Below, in pieces: positions 8,102 through 16,135 of a stretch of 64,000 nt of DNA (within the stretch, counting starts at the first letter, position 1; every line of letters begins with the position of its first letter). Made by a program: the position numbers and the translations under genes. The DNA is from Novosphingobium sp. UBA6272 (lineage in GTDB: Bacteria; Pseudomonadota; Alphaproteobacteria; Sphingomonadales; Sphingomonadaceae). The DNA lies in contig NZ_DJUW01000015.1 in the NCBI RefSeq assembly GCF_002440635.1, forward strand, positions 163,265 through 227,264, given 5' to 3'. The notes beneath the pieces are model-generated. The model was not told the DNA's origin, ran no database searches, and saw nothing but the letters and a program-made list of their open reading frames with translations.

Positions 8102-8449
8102 ATGGCAACACAACCGCCACGAAGGGTCACACCACCGCTATCCGGTCCGCAGCATTTCGTGCCGCCATCGGCGCGCGAATTGCGCGCGCAGGCCGTGCAA
8201 CGGTTGCAGACCGGGCTGTTCGGGATTGCTGCAATCCTGCTGGTCGTCGGCCTCGCCAACATCATCAATGATCGGGCACGGATGGCTGAGGAAGCCGGCC
8301 AAACCCCGGCGGCCCAGGCTTCGGCCAGCGCATCAGCGACCAATTCCGATCCGCTTGCCGATATCGGCGTGGTTCCCTCGGCCGTGCCGAGCGAGGCTTC
8401 AAGTACAGCGGCCAACCCGGCCACGCCGGCGGTGAATGCTCCGCGTTAA
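8102..8449 (+). CDS. Small single-pass membrane protein, unknown
   Basis: 115 residues, not recognised. A basic, proline-containing N-terminus of about 35 residues is followed by one clear membrane helix (LFGIAAILLVVGLANII, about 39-55). The tail is rich in alanine, serine and proline and looks disordered. It overlaps the start of the next gene by 14 bases, so the two are probably co-expressed. Codon use resembles the neighbours. Confidence 0.72.
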   Translation: MATQPPRRVTPPLSGPQHFVPPSARELRAQAVQRLQTGLFGIAAILLVVGLANIINDRARMAEEAGQTPAAQASASASATNSDPLADIGVVPSAVPSEASSTAANPATPAVNAPR

Positions 8450-9188
8450 GCGCTCCACCGGCTGGATCATCGGTGCCCTGATTGCCGCCGCGATCTCCGC
8501 GCTGGTGTGGTGGACCGCACCGCGCGCGGAGAAACCCGGCGAACCCATCGGTCTGTTCACCACCCTGCCGATCCTTTGGTCCGAAAGTCCGGACCTGTCC
8601 GTGTCGCTCAATCCCGCTGTCGAACCGCACTGGGCCAAGGGCGTCCTGGCCGCGACCGGCGCGATCGAGCCGATTGACGTCCTGTCCGGTCCGTCGGGGC
8701 AGGCCCCGCTTGATCGGGTTCGCCGCCTCGTCATGGCGCAGCCGCGGGTCTTGGGGCCGCAGGAGAACGTCGCGCTCGATCAATGGGTTCGGGGCGGGGG
8801 ACATTTGCTGCTGCTGGCAGACCCCGCGCTGACCGAGGAGTCCGCCTTCCCGCTGGCCGATCCGCGCCGGCCCCAGGCGGTGGTCCTGCTTTCGCCGATC
8901 CTGAACCGCTGGGGACTGGACCTGCGTTTCGACGATGGCCAGCAACTGGGTGAGACCAGCCGCGAGGTGATGGGGGTGGCCATGCCGGTCAACCTGCCGG
9001 GCCATTTCATGACCAGAGGGCAAGCCAACTGCCGCCTTTGGGCTGATGGTCTGGCGGTAACCTGCGCGATCGGGAAGGGGCGGGTAGTCGCATTGGCCGA
9101 CGCCGCCGTGCTGGAGCGCGAAGATCCTGAAGGTACGCGGGCCAAGGCCCTAAAGGCGCTGCTCGAAATGGCCTTCGCCGCGCGTTGA
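8436..9188 (+). CDS. Membrane-anchored protein of DUF4350/GldG-like type, function unknown
   Basis: 250 residues. An N-terminal membrane helix (GWIIGALIAAAISALVWW, 9-26) anchors a soluble part that should face the periplasm. The stretch LDQWVRGGGHLLLLADP and the later GKGRVVALADAAVL recall the DUF4350 and GldG-type Rossmann-like domains associated with uncharacterised ABC transporters. That resemblance is by eye and tentative. It overlaps the preceding small membrane-protein gene and ends just before the mra leader. Confidence 0.7.
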   Translation: MLRVKRSTGWIIGALIAAAISALVWWTAPRAEKPGEPIGLFTTLPILWSESPDLSVSLNPAVEPHWAKGVLAATGAIEPIDVLSGPSGQAPLDRVRRLVMAQPRVLGPQENVALDQWVRGGGHLLLLADPALTEESAFPLADPRRPQAVVLLSPILNRWGLDLRFDDGQQLGETSREVMGVAMPVNLPGHFMTRGQANCRLWADGLAVTCAIGKGRVVALADAAVLEREDPEGTRAKALKALLEMAFAAR

Positions 9189-9200
9189 TTCGCCAGCTTC

Positions 9201-9215
9201 GGGGAAATCGCGGGA
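9201..9215 (+). promoter_or_regulatory. Candidate MraZ box pair
   Basis: GGGGA (9201-9205) and CGGGA (9211-9215) are exactly one helical turn apart (10-base period), the spacing known for MraZ direct repeats (a GGG-containing pentamer, five-base spacer). The pair lies 13 bases after the stop of the preceding gene. Only two boxes are present, so it is weaker evidence than the array at 9346-9380. Confidence 0.4.
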
Positions 9216-9322
9216 AAGTTCGTGCGATCTTGCGGAGTCGCGCTGCAAGTGGCTGATTTTCAGCGCGAACAAATCAAAAACATCGTTGTCATAGCCATCG
9301 CAGATGGTGAAACAATATTATA

Positions 9323-9337
9323 TTAATCAATTATTTA
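9323..9337 (+). promoter_or_regulatory. Candidate CtrA-binding site
   Basis: TTAA, seven bases, then TTTA: one mismatch to the CtrA consensus TTAA-N7-TTAA. CtrA is the alphaproteobacterial cell-cycle regulator that controls several division genes in Caulobacter. The site lies in the AT-rich core of the mra leader, eight bases before the MraZ-type array. AT-rich DNA yields such matches by chance, hence the modest confidence. Confidence 0.4.
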
Positions 9338-9345
9338 CCGTCTTA

Positions 9346-9380
9346 TCCCGTGAAATCCCGCAATTTTCCCTTCCATCCCC
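9346..9380 (-). promoter_or_regulatory. Candidate MraZ operator (four phased boxes)
   Basis: Four TCCC motifs begin at 9346, 9356, 9367 and 9376, that is with periods of 10, 11 and 9 bases. Read on the minus strand they are GGGA boxes separated by about five bases. MraZ binds short direct repeats with a GGG core at 10-base spacing and represses its own operon. The array lies 150-190 bases upstream of mraZ, as expected for autoregulation. Confidence 0.6.
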
Positions 9381-9498
9381 GTCGAAGCAGGGTTAATGAA
9401 CCAATTCATCGACATCGAAATTCCTTGCCGAGCACCTTTCAGGGGTGAGCCGGCCGCGGGGGCGCGCGGACGGGGCGGGGGAGGATTTTTGCGGGAAC

Positions 9499-9514
9499 CC
9501 GGGAGAAATCCCGG
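9499..9514 (+). promoter_or_regulatory. GNRA-tetraloop hairpin upstream of mraZ
   Basis: CCGGGA, loop GAAA, TCCCGG: a perfect six-pair stem capped by a GNRA tetraloop, ending 18 bases before the mraZ GTG. The bases between hairpin and start carry no good Shine-Dalgarno sequence. The hairpin may therefore affect initiation or message stability for the whole cluster. Confidence 0.45.
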
Positions 9515-9532
9515 CTTTAGGCGGGGCATTAC

Positions 9533-10036
9533 GTGGAGGCGGGCAAGCCAATTGCATATAGTGGCCAAGGCTTTTCGCTACTCGGCGAAAAGGGTCGCTT
9601 CGTGCTGCCTCCCGACTTCCGCAAGGCAGTCCGCGATTCCGGTCATGGCGAACGGCTCCTCTGCATTGCCAAGCACCCGCGCTGGAAGTGCCTGACCGGT
9701 TTCGGCCTGTCGCGCGTCGCTGAATTCGAAGCCGAGCTTGACCGCGAAGAGCGCAACGCGCTGGATCGCCAGCAGGATTTCGACCGTGATCTGCGCGCCC
9801 AGCAGCTCTATGGCTTCGCCCGCGTACCCTTCGATGACAGCGGCCGCTTCATCCTGCCCGAACGCTTCTTCAAGCTCGGCGGGCTGACCGACGCCGCCTT
9901 CTTCCAGGGCGGCGGCAAGCAGTTCACGATCTGGAGCCCCGACGTGCTGGCCGATATGGGCCAGGGCTGGGAAGACGCCCAGGAAGCCTGCCTCGATCTG
10001 GCCAGCCAGGCCCGTAGCGGGAAGGGGCGGAAATGA
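9533..10036 (+). CDS. mraZ: Transcriptional regulator/division protein MraZ
   Basis: First gene of the dcw cluster. A DNA-binding protein of the AbrB/SpoVT superfamily that forms rings and represses the mra promoter. 167 residues with two tandem MraZ repeats, each carrying the GR-F-LP core: EKGRFVLPPDFR near residue 20 and DDSGRFILPERF near residue 100. The start is GTG at 9533; an in-frame TAG at 9518 leaves no earlier option, and the ribosome site is weak. It overlaps rsmH as ATGA. Confidence 0.95.
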   Translation: MEAGKPIAYSGQGFSLLGEKGRFVLPPDFRKAVRDSGHGERLLCIAKHPRWKCLTGFGLSRVAEFEAELDREERNALDRQQDFDRDLRAQQLYGFARVPFDDSGRFILPERFFKLGGLTDAAFFQGGGKQFTIWSPDVLADMGQGWEDAQEACLDLASQARSGKGRK

Positions 10037-10986
10037 CCGCTGCCGCGCCGCACGTCCCGGTTCTGCTCGATGAAGTGATCGCCGCGCTTGCGCCCGCCCC
10101 CGGCGCGGTGATCGTCGATGCCACCTTTGGTGCCGGCGGCTACACCCGCCGCCTGCTGGACGCCGGCGCCAGCGTTCACGCCTTTGATCGCGACCCCGAC
10201 GCGATCGCGGGCGGACGCGGATGGAGCGAAGCCGGGGAAAGCCCGCCCCGGTTGGTGCTCCACCCGCGCCGCTTCTCCGAAATGGTCGCCAGCCTGGCCG
10301 AGGCCGGGGTGGCCCAGGTGGATGGCGTCGTGATGGACATCGGGGTCTCCTCGATGCAGCTCGACCAGGCCGAGCGGGGCTTTGCCTTTTCCAGCGATGG
10401 CCCGCTTGACATGCGGATGGGTCAGGACGGCGAAAGCGCTGCCGATTTCCTCAACGGGGCTGCGGAAAGTGCTATCGCCGACGTGCTCTACGAATACGGC
10501 GAGGAACGCCAGTCGCGCCGGGTTGCCCGGGCGATCGTGGCGGCGCGTCCGCTGTCCACCACCGGCCAGCTCGCCCATGTCGTCCGCAAGGCGCTGGGCT
10601 ATCGGCCCGGTGCGCCCAAGGATCCCGCCACCCGCAGCTTTCAGGCAATCCGGATCCACGTCAACGCCGAGCTTGACGAGCTCCGCGCCGGTTTGTCCGC
10701 CGCCGAAACGCTGCTTGTGCCCGGCGGGCGGCTGGCCGTGGTCAGCTTCCACAGCCTCGAAGACCGGATCGTGAAGAACTTCCTGCGCGAAGCCAGCGGC
10801 GCAGTGGCCAATGCTTCGCGCCACCTGCCGGTGAACGCCCCCGCGCACGCCCCGACCTTTGCCCAGGTCGGCAAGGCGCTCCGCCCGTCCGAAGCCGAAC
10901 TTGCCCGCAATCCCCGCGCCCGTTCGGCAACGCTGCGCAGCGCGGTGCGGACCGATGCGCCGGCGCGCGAAAGGAGGGCGGCATGA
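10033..10986 (+). CDS. rsmH: 16S rRNA (cytosine-1402-N4) methyltransferase RsmH
   Basis: Methylates N4 of C1402 in 16S rRNA, using SAM. 317 residues, near the family norm. The SAM-binding block VDATFGAGGYTRRLL is near residue 35, and the RsmH signatures GVSSMQLDQAERGFAFS (about 105) and AVVSFHSLEDRIVKNF (near 240) are clear. It overlaps mraZ and ftsL by ATGA at both ends. It is always found here in dcw clusters. Confidence 0.97.
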   Translation: MTAAAPHVPVLLDEVIAALAPAPGAVIVDATFGAGGYTRRLLDAGASVHAFDRDPDAIAGGRGWSEAGESPPRLVLHPRRFSEMVASLAEAGVAQVDGVVMDIGVSSMQLDQAERGFAFSSDGPLDMRMGQDGESAADFLNGAAESAIADVLYEYGEERQSRRVARAIVAARPLSTTGQLAHVVRKALGYRPGAPKDPATRSFQAIRIHVNAELDELRAGLSAAETLLVPGGRLAVVSFHSLEDRIVKNFLREASGAVANASRHLPVNAPAHAPTFAQVGKALRPSEAELARNPRARSATLRSAVRTDAPARERRAA

Positions 10987-11486
10987 ACCTGACGCGCGAC
11001 CGGATGCGCTCGATCGGCTGGGTTGCGGTGCTGCTGACCTGCTTCACTTTCACCGTAATCCTGACCTTCAAGGTCAATGCAGTCAAAAGCCAGGTCCGGC
11101 TGACCGAGCGGCAGATCGTTTCGATCAAGCAGGACAAGCTGCTGCTGGAAACCGAGTTCGAAACCCGCGCCAACCAGCAGCAGCTGCGCAGCCTCAACGA
11201 GGTCGAATTCGGCTATCAGGCTCCCGCTGCCGGCCAGTACCTCGAAGGCGAGCGCCAGCTGGCCGCGCTGGGCAAGCCGCGCGCCGCCGATGCGCCCAGC
11301 CCGATCCGGGTCGCCAGCGCCGATGCCCCGCGCGAGACCGAAGGCCTGCCCGCCATGGTCAATCCGCTGACCGGCAAGGCCATGGCGGCCGAACCGAAGG
11401 CCGAAGGCAAGCCCAAGCCCGCCACCGCCGCCACTCTGGGCGACCGGCTGAGCCGCAGCGAACCGCGCGAGGCCCGCCAGGAATGA
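10983..11486 (+). CDS. ftsL: Cell division protein FtsL
   Basis: A bitopic division protein that, with FtsB and FtsQ, activates the FtsWI septal synthase. 167 residues: a short cytoplasmic N-terminus, a membrane helix (IGWVAVLLTCFTFTVILTF, about 11-29), and a periplasmic coiled-coil region (about 35-75). A proline- and alanine-rich tail follows, longer than in the roughly 120-residue E. coli protein. Assignment rests on topology and on its place between rsmH and ftsI, because FtsL sequences diverge. ATGA overlaps at both ends. Confidence 0.9.
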   Translation: MNLTRDRMRSIGWVAVLLTCFTFTVILTFKVNAVKSQVRLTERQIVSIKQDKLLLETEFETRANQQQLRSLNEVEFGYQAPAAGQYLEGERQLAALGKPRAADAPSPIRVASADAPRETEGLPAMVNPLTGKAMAAEPKAEGKPKPATAATLGDRLSRSEPREARQE

Positions 11487-13210
11487 CCACGATCGCCGTC
11501 TCGACCACCATCTCCTCTGGCCGCGGCGCGCTGGTCAACGTGCGCTCGCGCAGCCTTCTGATGGCCAAGTGGCGGGTGCTGTGGGTGGTGCTGGGTTTCT
11601 CCGTGATCGCGCTGGCCGCAGTCAGCAGAATCCTGTTCCTCGGCCTGTTCGAACCGGCCCCGGCGCAGCAGCAGTTCGGCACCTTGCTGGTGCCCGAGCG
11701 GGCCGATATCGTCGATCGTAACGGCGTGCCGCTGGCCCGCGCCTTCCCCGCCTATGCACTGTGGTACAACCCGGCCGCGCTGGGCGGTGACGGCCCCCCG
11801 CTGGTCCGCAGCCCGCGCGAGGTGGCCGAAAGCCTGTCGCGGATATTCCCCGATCTTGAGGTCAATGCGCTCGCCGCGCGGCTCGCCGAAGGGCGTCCCG
11901 GCTATTTGCGCCGCCGGATTCTGCCCGAAGACGCCAATCGGGTTCACCAGATGGGCGAACCGGCGCTGGAATTCCCGCGTGAGACCGAACGGTTCTATCC
12001 GCAAGGCTCGATGGCGGCCCACGTGCTGGGCTTCGTCGGGGCCGACGGGCACGGCCATGTCGGCATGGAGCAGGTCTTCGATGATCGCCTGACCGATCCG
12101 GCCCAGCGCGGCACTCCGGCAATGCTGTCGATCGACGCGCGGGTCCAGGGTGCGCTCGAAGACGAACTGATGCGCGGGATGAACGCCTCCAACGCCAAGG
12201 GTGCGGCCGGAATCGTGCTCGATGTCGATACCGGCGAAGTCGTGGCGCTGGCCTCGTTGCCCTCGTTCAACCCCAATCTGATCGACCGGGCCGGGGAAAG
12301 CTTCATCTTCAACCGCGTGACTAACCAGGTTTACGAGCTGGGATCGACCTTCAAGCCGATCACCGTTGCTGCAGCGATCGATGCCGGATCGGTGACTGAC
12401 CTTGCGCGGCGCTATCAATCGAGCCGTCCGATCGCGATCGGCGGGTTCCAGATCAAGGACAGCCACGCGCTGGGTGCGTCGCTCAACGTGCCCGAGGCAC
12501 TGATCCATTCGTCCAACATCGTCACCGCGCAGATTGCCGATGAGGTCGGCCCGGAACGGCTCAATCAGACGATGCGCGATCTCGGGATGGATCAGCGCGC
12601 CCAGATCGAACTGCCCGCGCGCGGCTTTCCGCTGTGGCCCAAAGGCCAATGGTCGCGGATCACGACAATGACGGTGTCCTATGGGCACGGTATCGCGGTC
12701 ACCCCGCTGCACCTCGCCAGTGCCTATGCCGCGCTGGTCAACGGCGGGATCTGGCGGCCGGCGACGCTGGTCAAGGTTGAACCCGGACAGGCCGTGCCGG
12801 GCCGCCGGGTGTTCAAGGCCAGCACCAGCGCCCGGATGCGGCAGTTGCTGCGGATGATCGTCGATATCGGCACCGGCCGGAACGCCGATGCTGTGGGTTA
12901 CCGGGTCGGCGGCAAGACCGGTTCGGCTGAAAAGCCAGGGGCCGGCGGATATCGCAAAAGCAGCCTGGTCGCGACCTTTGCCGCAGCCTTCCCGATGGAT
13001 CATCCGCGCTATGTGGTGATCGCGATGCTCGACGAACCCCAGGGCACTGCTGCCACCTCGGGCCAGCGCACCGCCGCATGGAACGCCGCACCGGTTGTCG
13101 GCCGGCTGGTTCCACGGATCGGCCCGCTGCTGGGGATCATGCCTGACGCCACTCGCGATGTGGACATCACCGACCTCGCCCCGCTGGTCGGCAAGGGGGA
13201 AGGCGAATGA
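11483..13210 (+). CDS. ftsI: Peptidoglycan D,D-transpeptidase FtsI (PBP3)
   Basis: The septum-specific class B penicillin-binding protein, partner of FtsW. 575 residues: one membrane helix (about 33-55), a dimerisation/pedestal domain, then the transpeptidase domain with all three active-site motifs: STFK (288-291), SSN (343-345) and KTG (478-480). The frame is open upstream, but the ATG at 11483 overlaps the ftsL stop as ATGA and directly precedes the cytoplasmic tail. It overlaps murE as ATGA. Confidence 0.96.
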   Translation: MTTIAVSTTISSGRGALVNVRSRSLLMAKWRVLWVVLGFSVIALAAVSRILFLGLFEPAPAQQQFGTLLVPERADIVDRNGVPLARAFPAYALWYNPAALGGDGPPLVRSPREVAESLSRIFPDLEVNALAARLAEGRPGYLRRRILPEDANRVHQMGEPALEFPRETERFYPQGSMAAHVLGFVGADGHGHVGMEQVFDDRLTDPAQRGTPAMLSIDARVQGALEDELMRGMNASNAKGAAGIVLDVDTGEVVALASLPSFNPNLIDRAGESFIFNRVTNQVYELGSTFKPITVAAAIDAGSVTDLARRYQSSRPIAIGGFQIKDSHALGASLNVPEALIHSSNIVTAQIADEVGPERLNQTMRDLGMDQRAQIELPARGFPLWPKGQWSRITTMTVSYGHGIAVTPLHLASAYAALVNGGIWRPATLVKVEPGQAVPGRRVFKASTSARMRQLLRMIVDIGTGRNADAVGYRVGGKTGSAEKPGAGGYRKSSLVATFAAAFPMDHPRYVVIAMLDEPQGTAATSGQRTAAWNAAPVVGRLVPRIGPLLGIMPDATRDVDITDLAPLVGKGEGE

Positions 13211-14661
13211 GGCTGGGGGCGCTGGCCGAAACGGCGGGAATTGCGATCGCCGGCGGCAGCGAGACCCAGGTCATCGGCTTCGCGATCGACAACCGCAAGG
13301 TCGCCCCGGGCACCGTGTTCGGCGCTTTCCAGGGCGCCGCCGTGAACGGTGAAGACTTCATCCCCGCCGCGATAACCGCGGGAGCCGTGGCCGTGGTCGC
13401 GCGCCCCGAGGCGCGGGTCGAGGGCGCGGTTCACATTGCCGATGCCAATCCGCGCCGGACCTTCGCTCGGCTGGCAGCCGGCTTCTTTGCGCCCTTTCCC
13501 GAAACGGTGGTCGCGGTCACCGGAACCAACGGCAAGACCTCCTGCGTGGAGATGACGCGGCAGATCTGGCGGATGGCGGGGGAACGTTCCGCCTCGATCG
13601 GCACGCTGGGCATCACCACCGCCGATGAAAGCGTCTCGACCGGGCTGACCACGCCCGATGTTGTCACCTTCCTGGCCAATATGAGCGGGCTGGCGCGCGA
13701 GGGGATCACCCACGTTGCTTTCGAAGCCAGCAGCCACGGGCTGTCGCAGTACCGCAGCGAAGGACCAAGGGTAGCCGCTGCCGCCTTTACCAACCTGAGC
13801 CGCGACCATCTCGATTACCACAAGGACATGGAAGACTACTTCGCGGCCAAGATGCGGCTGTTTGACGAAGTGGTCGAAGGGGACGGCACGGCTGTCATCT
13901 GGATGGATGACGAATGGAGCGGCCTGGCCGCCGGGCACGCGCAGCGTCGCGGCTTGCGCCTGCTGGGCGTGGGCGAACGCGCGGATCAGAGCGGCATTCG
14001 CCTGCTTTCCCGTACTCCGACCCAGTTGGGCCAGCTGCTTGAAGTCGAATTCGCCGACGATCGGCGCAAGGTCAATCTGCCGCTGATCGGGGCCTATCAG
14101 GCCGCCAATGCGCTGGTTTCCGCGGGGCTGGTGCTGGCGACCGGGGGCAAGGCTGCGCAGGTGTTCGATGCTGTCACCCGGCTACAGCCGGTCCGTGGCC
14201 GCCTGGAACGCGCCGCGATCGCCCGCTCGGGCGCGCCGGTCTACATCGACTATGCCCATACCCCCGATGCGCTGGAAGCGGCGATTGCCGCGCTCCGTCC
14301 GCATTGCAGCGGGCGGCTGATCGTGGTGTTCGGCGCCGGTGGAGACCGCGATGCCGGCAAGCGCGTGCCGATGGGCCAGATCGTTGCGGAGCAGGCCGAC
14401 CTTGGCATCGTTACCGACGACAACCCGCGCGGCGAAGACCCCGCTGCCATCCGCGCTGCAGTGTTGGCAGGCGGAAAATCCCTGCGCGAAGTGGGCGATC
14501 GCCGCAGCGCGATCGCCGCCGCCATTGCCGAAGCCGGGCGCGATGACATCGTGCTGGTGGCCGGTAAGGGCCACGAACAGGGCCAGATTGTGGGCGCGGG
14601 CGATGCCTGCCGCGTCCTGCCGTTCGATGACGTAGCCGTGGCCAGGGAGTGTGCCGCATGA
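13207..14661 (+). CDS. murE: UDP-MurNAc-tripeptide synthetase MurE (meso-DAP adding)
   Basis: Adds the third residue to UDP-MurNAc-L-Ala-D-Glu. 484 residues in three Mur-ligase domains: the ATP loop GTNGKTS (106-112), the carbamylated lysine in KMRLF (near 215), and the DNPR motif (405-408). DNPR marks meso-diaminopimelate specificity, as expected in a Gram-negative. The start overlaps the ftsI stop, and the stop overlaps the murF start (ATGA both times). Confidence 0.97.
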   Translation: MRLGALAETAGIAIAGGSETQVIGFAIDNRKVAPGTVFGAFQGAAVNGEDFIPAAITAGAVAVVARPEARVEGAVHIADANPRRTFARLAAGFFAPFPETVVAVTGTNGKTSCVEMTRQIWRMAGERSASIGTLGITTADESVSTGLTTPDVVTFLANMSGLAREGITHVAFEASSHGLSQYRSEGPRVAAAAFTNLSRDHLDYHKDMEDYFAAKMRLFDEVVEGDGTAVIWMDDEWSGLAAGHAQRRGLRLLGVGERADQSGIRLLSRTPTQLGQLLEVEFADDRRKVNLPLIGAYQAANALVSAGLVLATGGKAAQVFDAVTRLQPVRGRLERAAIARSGAPVYIDYAHTPDALEAAIAALRPHCSGRLIVVFGAGGDRDAGKRVPMGQIVAEQADLGIVTDDNPRGEDPAAIRAAVLAGGKSLREVGDRRSAIAAAIAEAGRDDIVLVAGKGHEQGQIVGAGDACRVLPFDDVAVARECAA

Positions 14662-16127
14662 ATGCGCTAGCAAAGATCCTCGAATGGCCGGCTGATGAGA
14701 CCGACCTGTTCGGTCTGGCCCTATGGCATGCGGTGGAGATCGCCCGTGCCACCGGCGGGGTCGCGGTCGGTGACTTCCAGGTGTCCGGGGTCGAGATCGA
14801 CAGCCGCGACGTGGTGCCGGGCGACCTGTTCTTTGCGCTCAAGGGCGAGAGCATGGACGGTCACCGCTTTGTCGACATGGCCTTTGCCCGGGGCGCGGCG
14901 GCGGTCGTGGTCGATCGCCCGGTGGCTGGCCCGCACGTGTTGGTCCAGGATACCTCAATCGCACTTGAGCTTCTTGCAAAAGCCGCGCGAAACCGGGCAG
15001 ATGCGACCGTAATCGGAGTAACCGGTTCAGTTGGCAAGACCGGGGTGAAGGAAGCGATCTTCGCCGCGCTTGACCGTTCTAGCCGGGGCAAGGCGCACCG
15101 TTCGGTAAAGAGTTACAACAACCATGTCGGCGTACCGCTGAGCCTGGCGCGGATGGCGGCGCGCAGCCGCTATGGCGTGTTCGAGATGGGCATGAACCAC
15201 GCCGGCGAAATCGCCGCGTTGACCGCGCAGGTCCGCCCGCATGTGGCGGTGATCACCACGATCGCGCCGGCGCATATCGAGAACCTGGGCAGCATCGAGG
15301 CGATCGCCGATGCCAAGGCAGAAATATTCGAGGGGCTGGAGACCGACGGAGTCGCGATAATACCGGCAGACAGCCCCCAATTCGCCCGGCTGAAGGAAGC
15401 GGCAGAACAGAAAAAAGTCGCGGTCGTTTCCTTCGGCCGGGCGGCCCACGCCAATGTCCGTCTGCTCGATGCGGTTCCCGCTCCGGGTGGCGGTTCGCTG
15501 GTCACGGCCGATCTTGGCGCGCGGCGGATCTGCTATACCGTGGCCGAGCCGGGTGAGCACTGGATCCTTAATTCGCTGGCAGTGATGGCCGCAGTCGGCG
15601 CGGCCGGCGGCGATCTTGGCGCGGCCGGATTGGCGCTGGCCGAGATGCAGGGGCTGAAGGGGCGGGGCCAGCGGCATACGCTTCCTGCTGGCGGCGGCGA
15701 CGGTTCGGGCCGGGCGCTGCTGATCGACGAAAGTTACAACGCCAACCCCGCTTCGATGCGCGCCACCCTGGCCCAGCTTGGGGTCACTCCCGCGCGCCGA
15801 CGGGTCGCCGTGCTGGGGGCGATGAAGGAACTGGGCGAGCATGGTCCGGCCTATCATGCCGCGCTGATCGAACCGCTCACCGCATCGGGAGCGGGCTTCG
15901 TCGTGCTGGTCGGCGACGAGATGCAGGCCTTGGCCGACGAACTGGGGAAAGCGGCCAAAACCGCGCTTGGCAAGGGCATCGGCTTCGCCCATTGCGGGAC
16001 TGCCGTTGAAGCGCTCAATGCGCTCAGGGCGCATGGCGTGGAAGGCGGCGACGCGATCCTCGTCAAGGGGTCGAATTCGGTCGGGTTGGGGACAGTCGTC
16101 GCCGCGCTCGCGCAGCAGAAGGATTAG
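14658..16127 (+). CDS. murF: UDP-MurNAc-tripeptide:D-Ala-D-Ala ligase MurF
   Basis: The last cytoplasmic Mur ligase, adding D-Ala-D-Ala made by Ddl. 489 residues with the ATP loop GSVGKTG (123-129) and the downstream ESYNANPASM block typical of MurF. A GTG nine bases upstream is in frame, but the ATG at 14658 overlaps the murE stop exactly (ATGA) and is preferred. An eight-base gap to mraY follows, the only non-overlapping junction between mraZ and ftsA. Confidence 0.96.
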   Translation: MNALAKILEWPADETDLFGLALWHAVEIARATGGVAVGDFQVSGVEIDSRDVVPGDLFFALKGESMDGHRFVDMAFARGAAAVVVDRPVAGPHVLVQDTSIALELLAKAARNRADATVIGVTGSVGKTGVKEAIFAALDRSSRGKAHRSVKSYNNHVGVPLSLARMAARSRYGVFEMGMNHAGEIAALTAQVRPHVAVITTIAPAHIENLGSIEAIADAKAEIFEGLETDGVAIIPADSPQFARLKEAAEQKKVAVVSFGRAAHANVRLLDAVPAPGGGSLVTADLGARRICYTVAEPGEHWILNSLAVMAAVGAAGGDLGAAGLALAEMQGLKGRGQRHTLPAGGGDGSGRALLIDESYNANPASMRATLAQLGVTPARRRVAVLGAMKELGEHGPAYHAALIEPLTASGAGFVVLVGDEMQALADELGKAAKTALGKGIGFAHCGTAVEALNALRAHGVEGGDAILVKGSNSVGLGTVVAALAQQKD

Positions 16128-16135
16128 GATCAGGA

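Larger units (their letters stand above)
9189..9532 (+). promoter_or_regulatory. mra (dcw cluster) leader region
   Basis: A 344-base non-coding stretch ahead of mraZ. Its middle (about 9260-9345) is strikingly AT-rich for this genome and is the likeliest place for the mra promoter, although I cannot fix -35 and -10 boxes. It contains GGGA-type repeats matching MraZ sites, a CtrA-like box, a GGTT-AATG-AACC inverted repeat (9391-9402) and a GNRA-loop hairpin close to the start codon. I see no open frame in it that I believe. Confidence 0.7.

Noticed and set aside
11216..13003. A 595-codon open frame on the minus strand antisense to ftsL and ftsI
   Set aside because: GC-rich coding DNA gives long antisense frames. 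The plus-strand ftsI is complete with all three transpeptidase motifs, and the antisense protein shows no family features.
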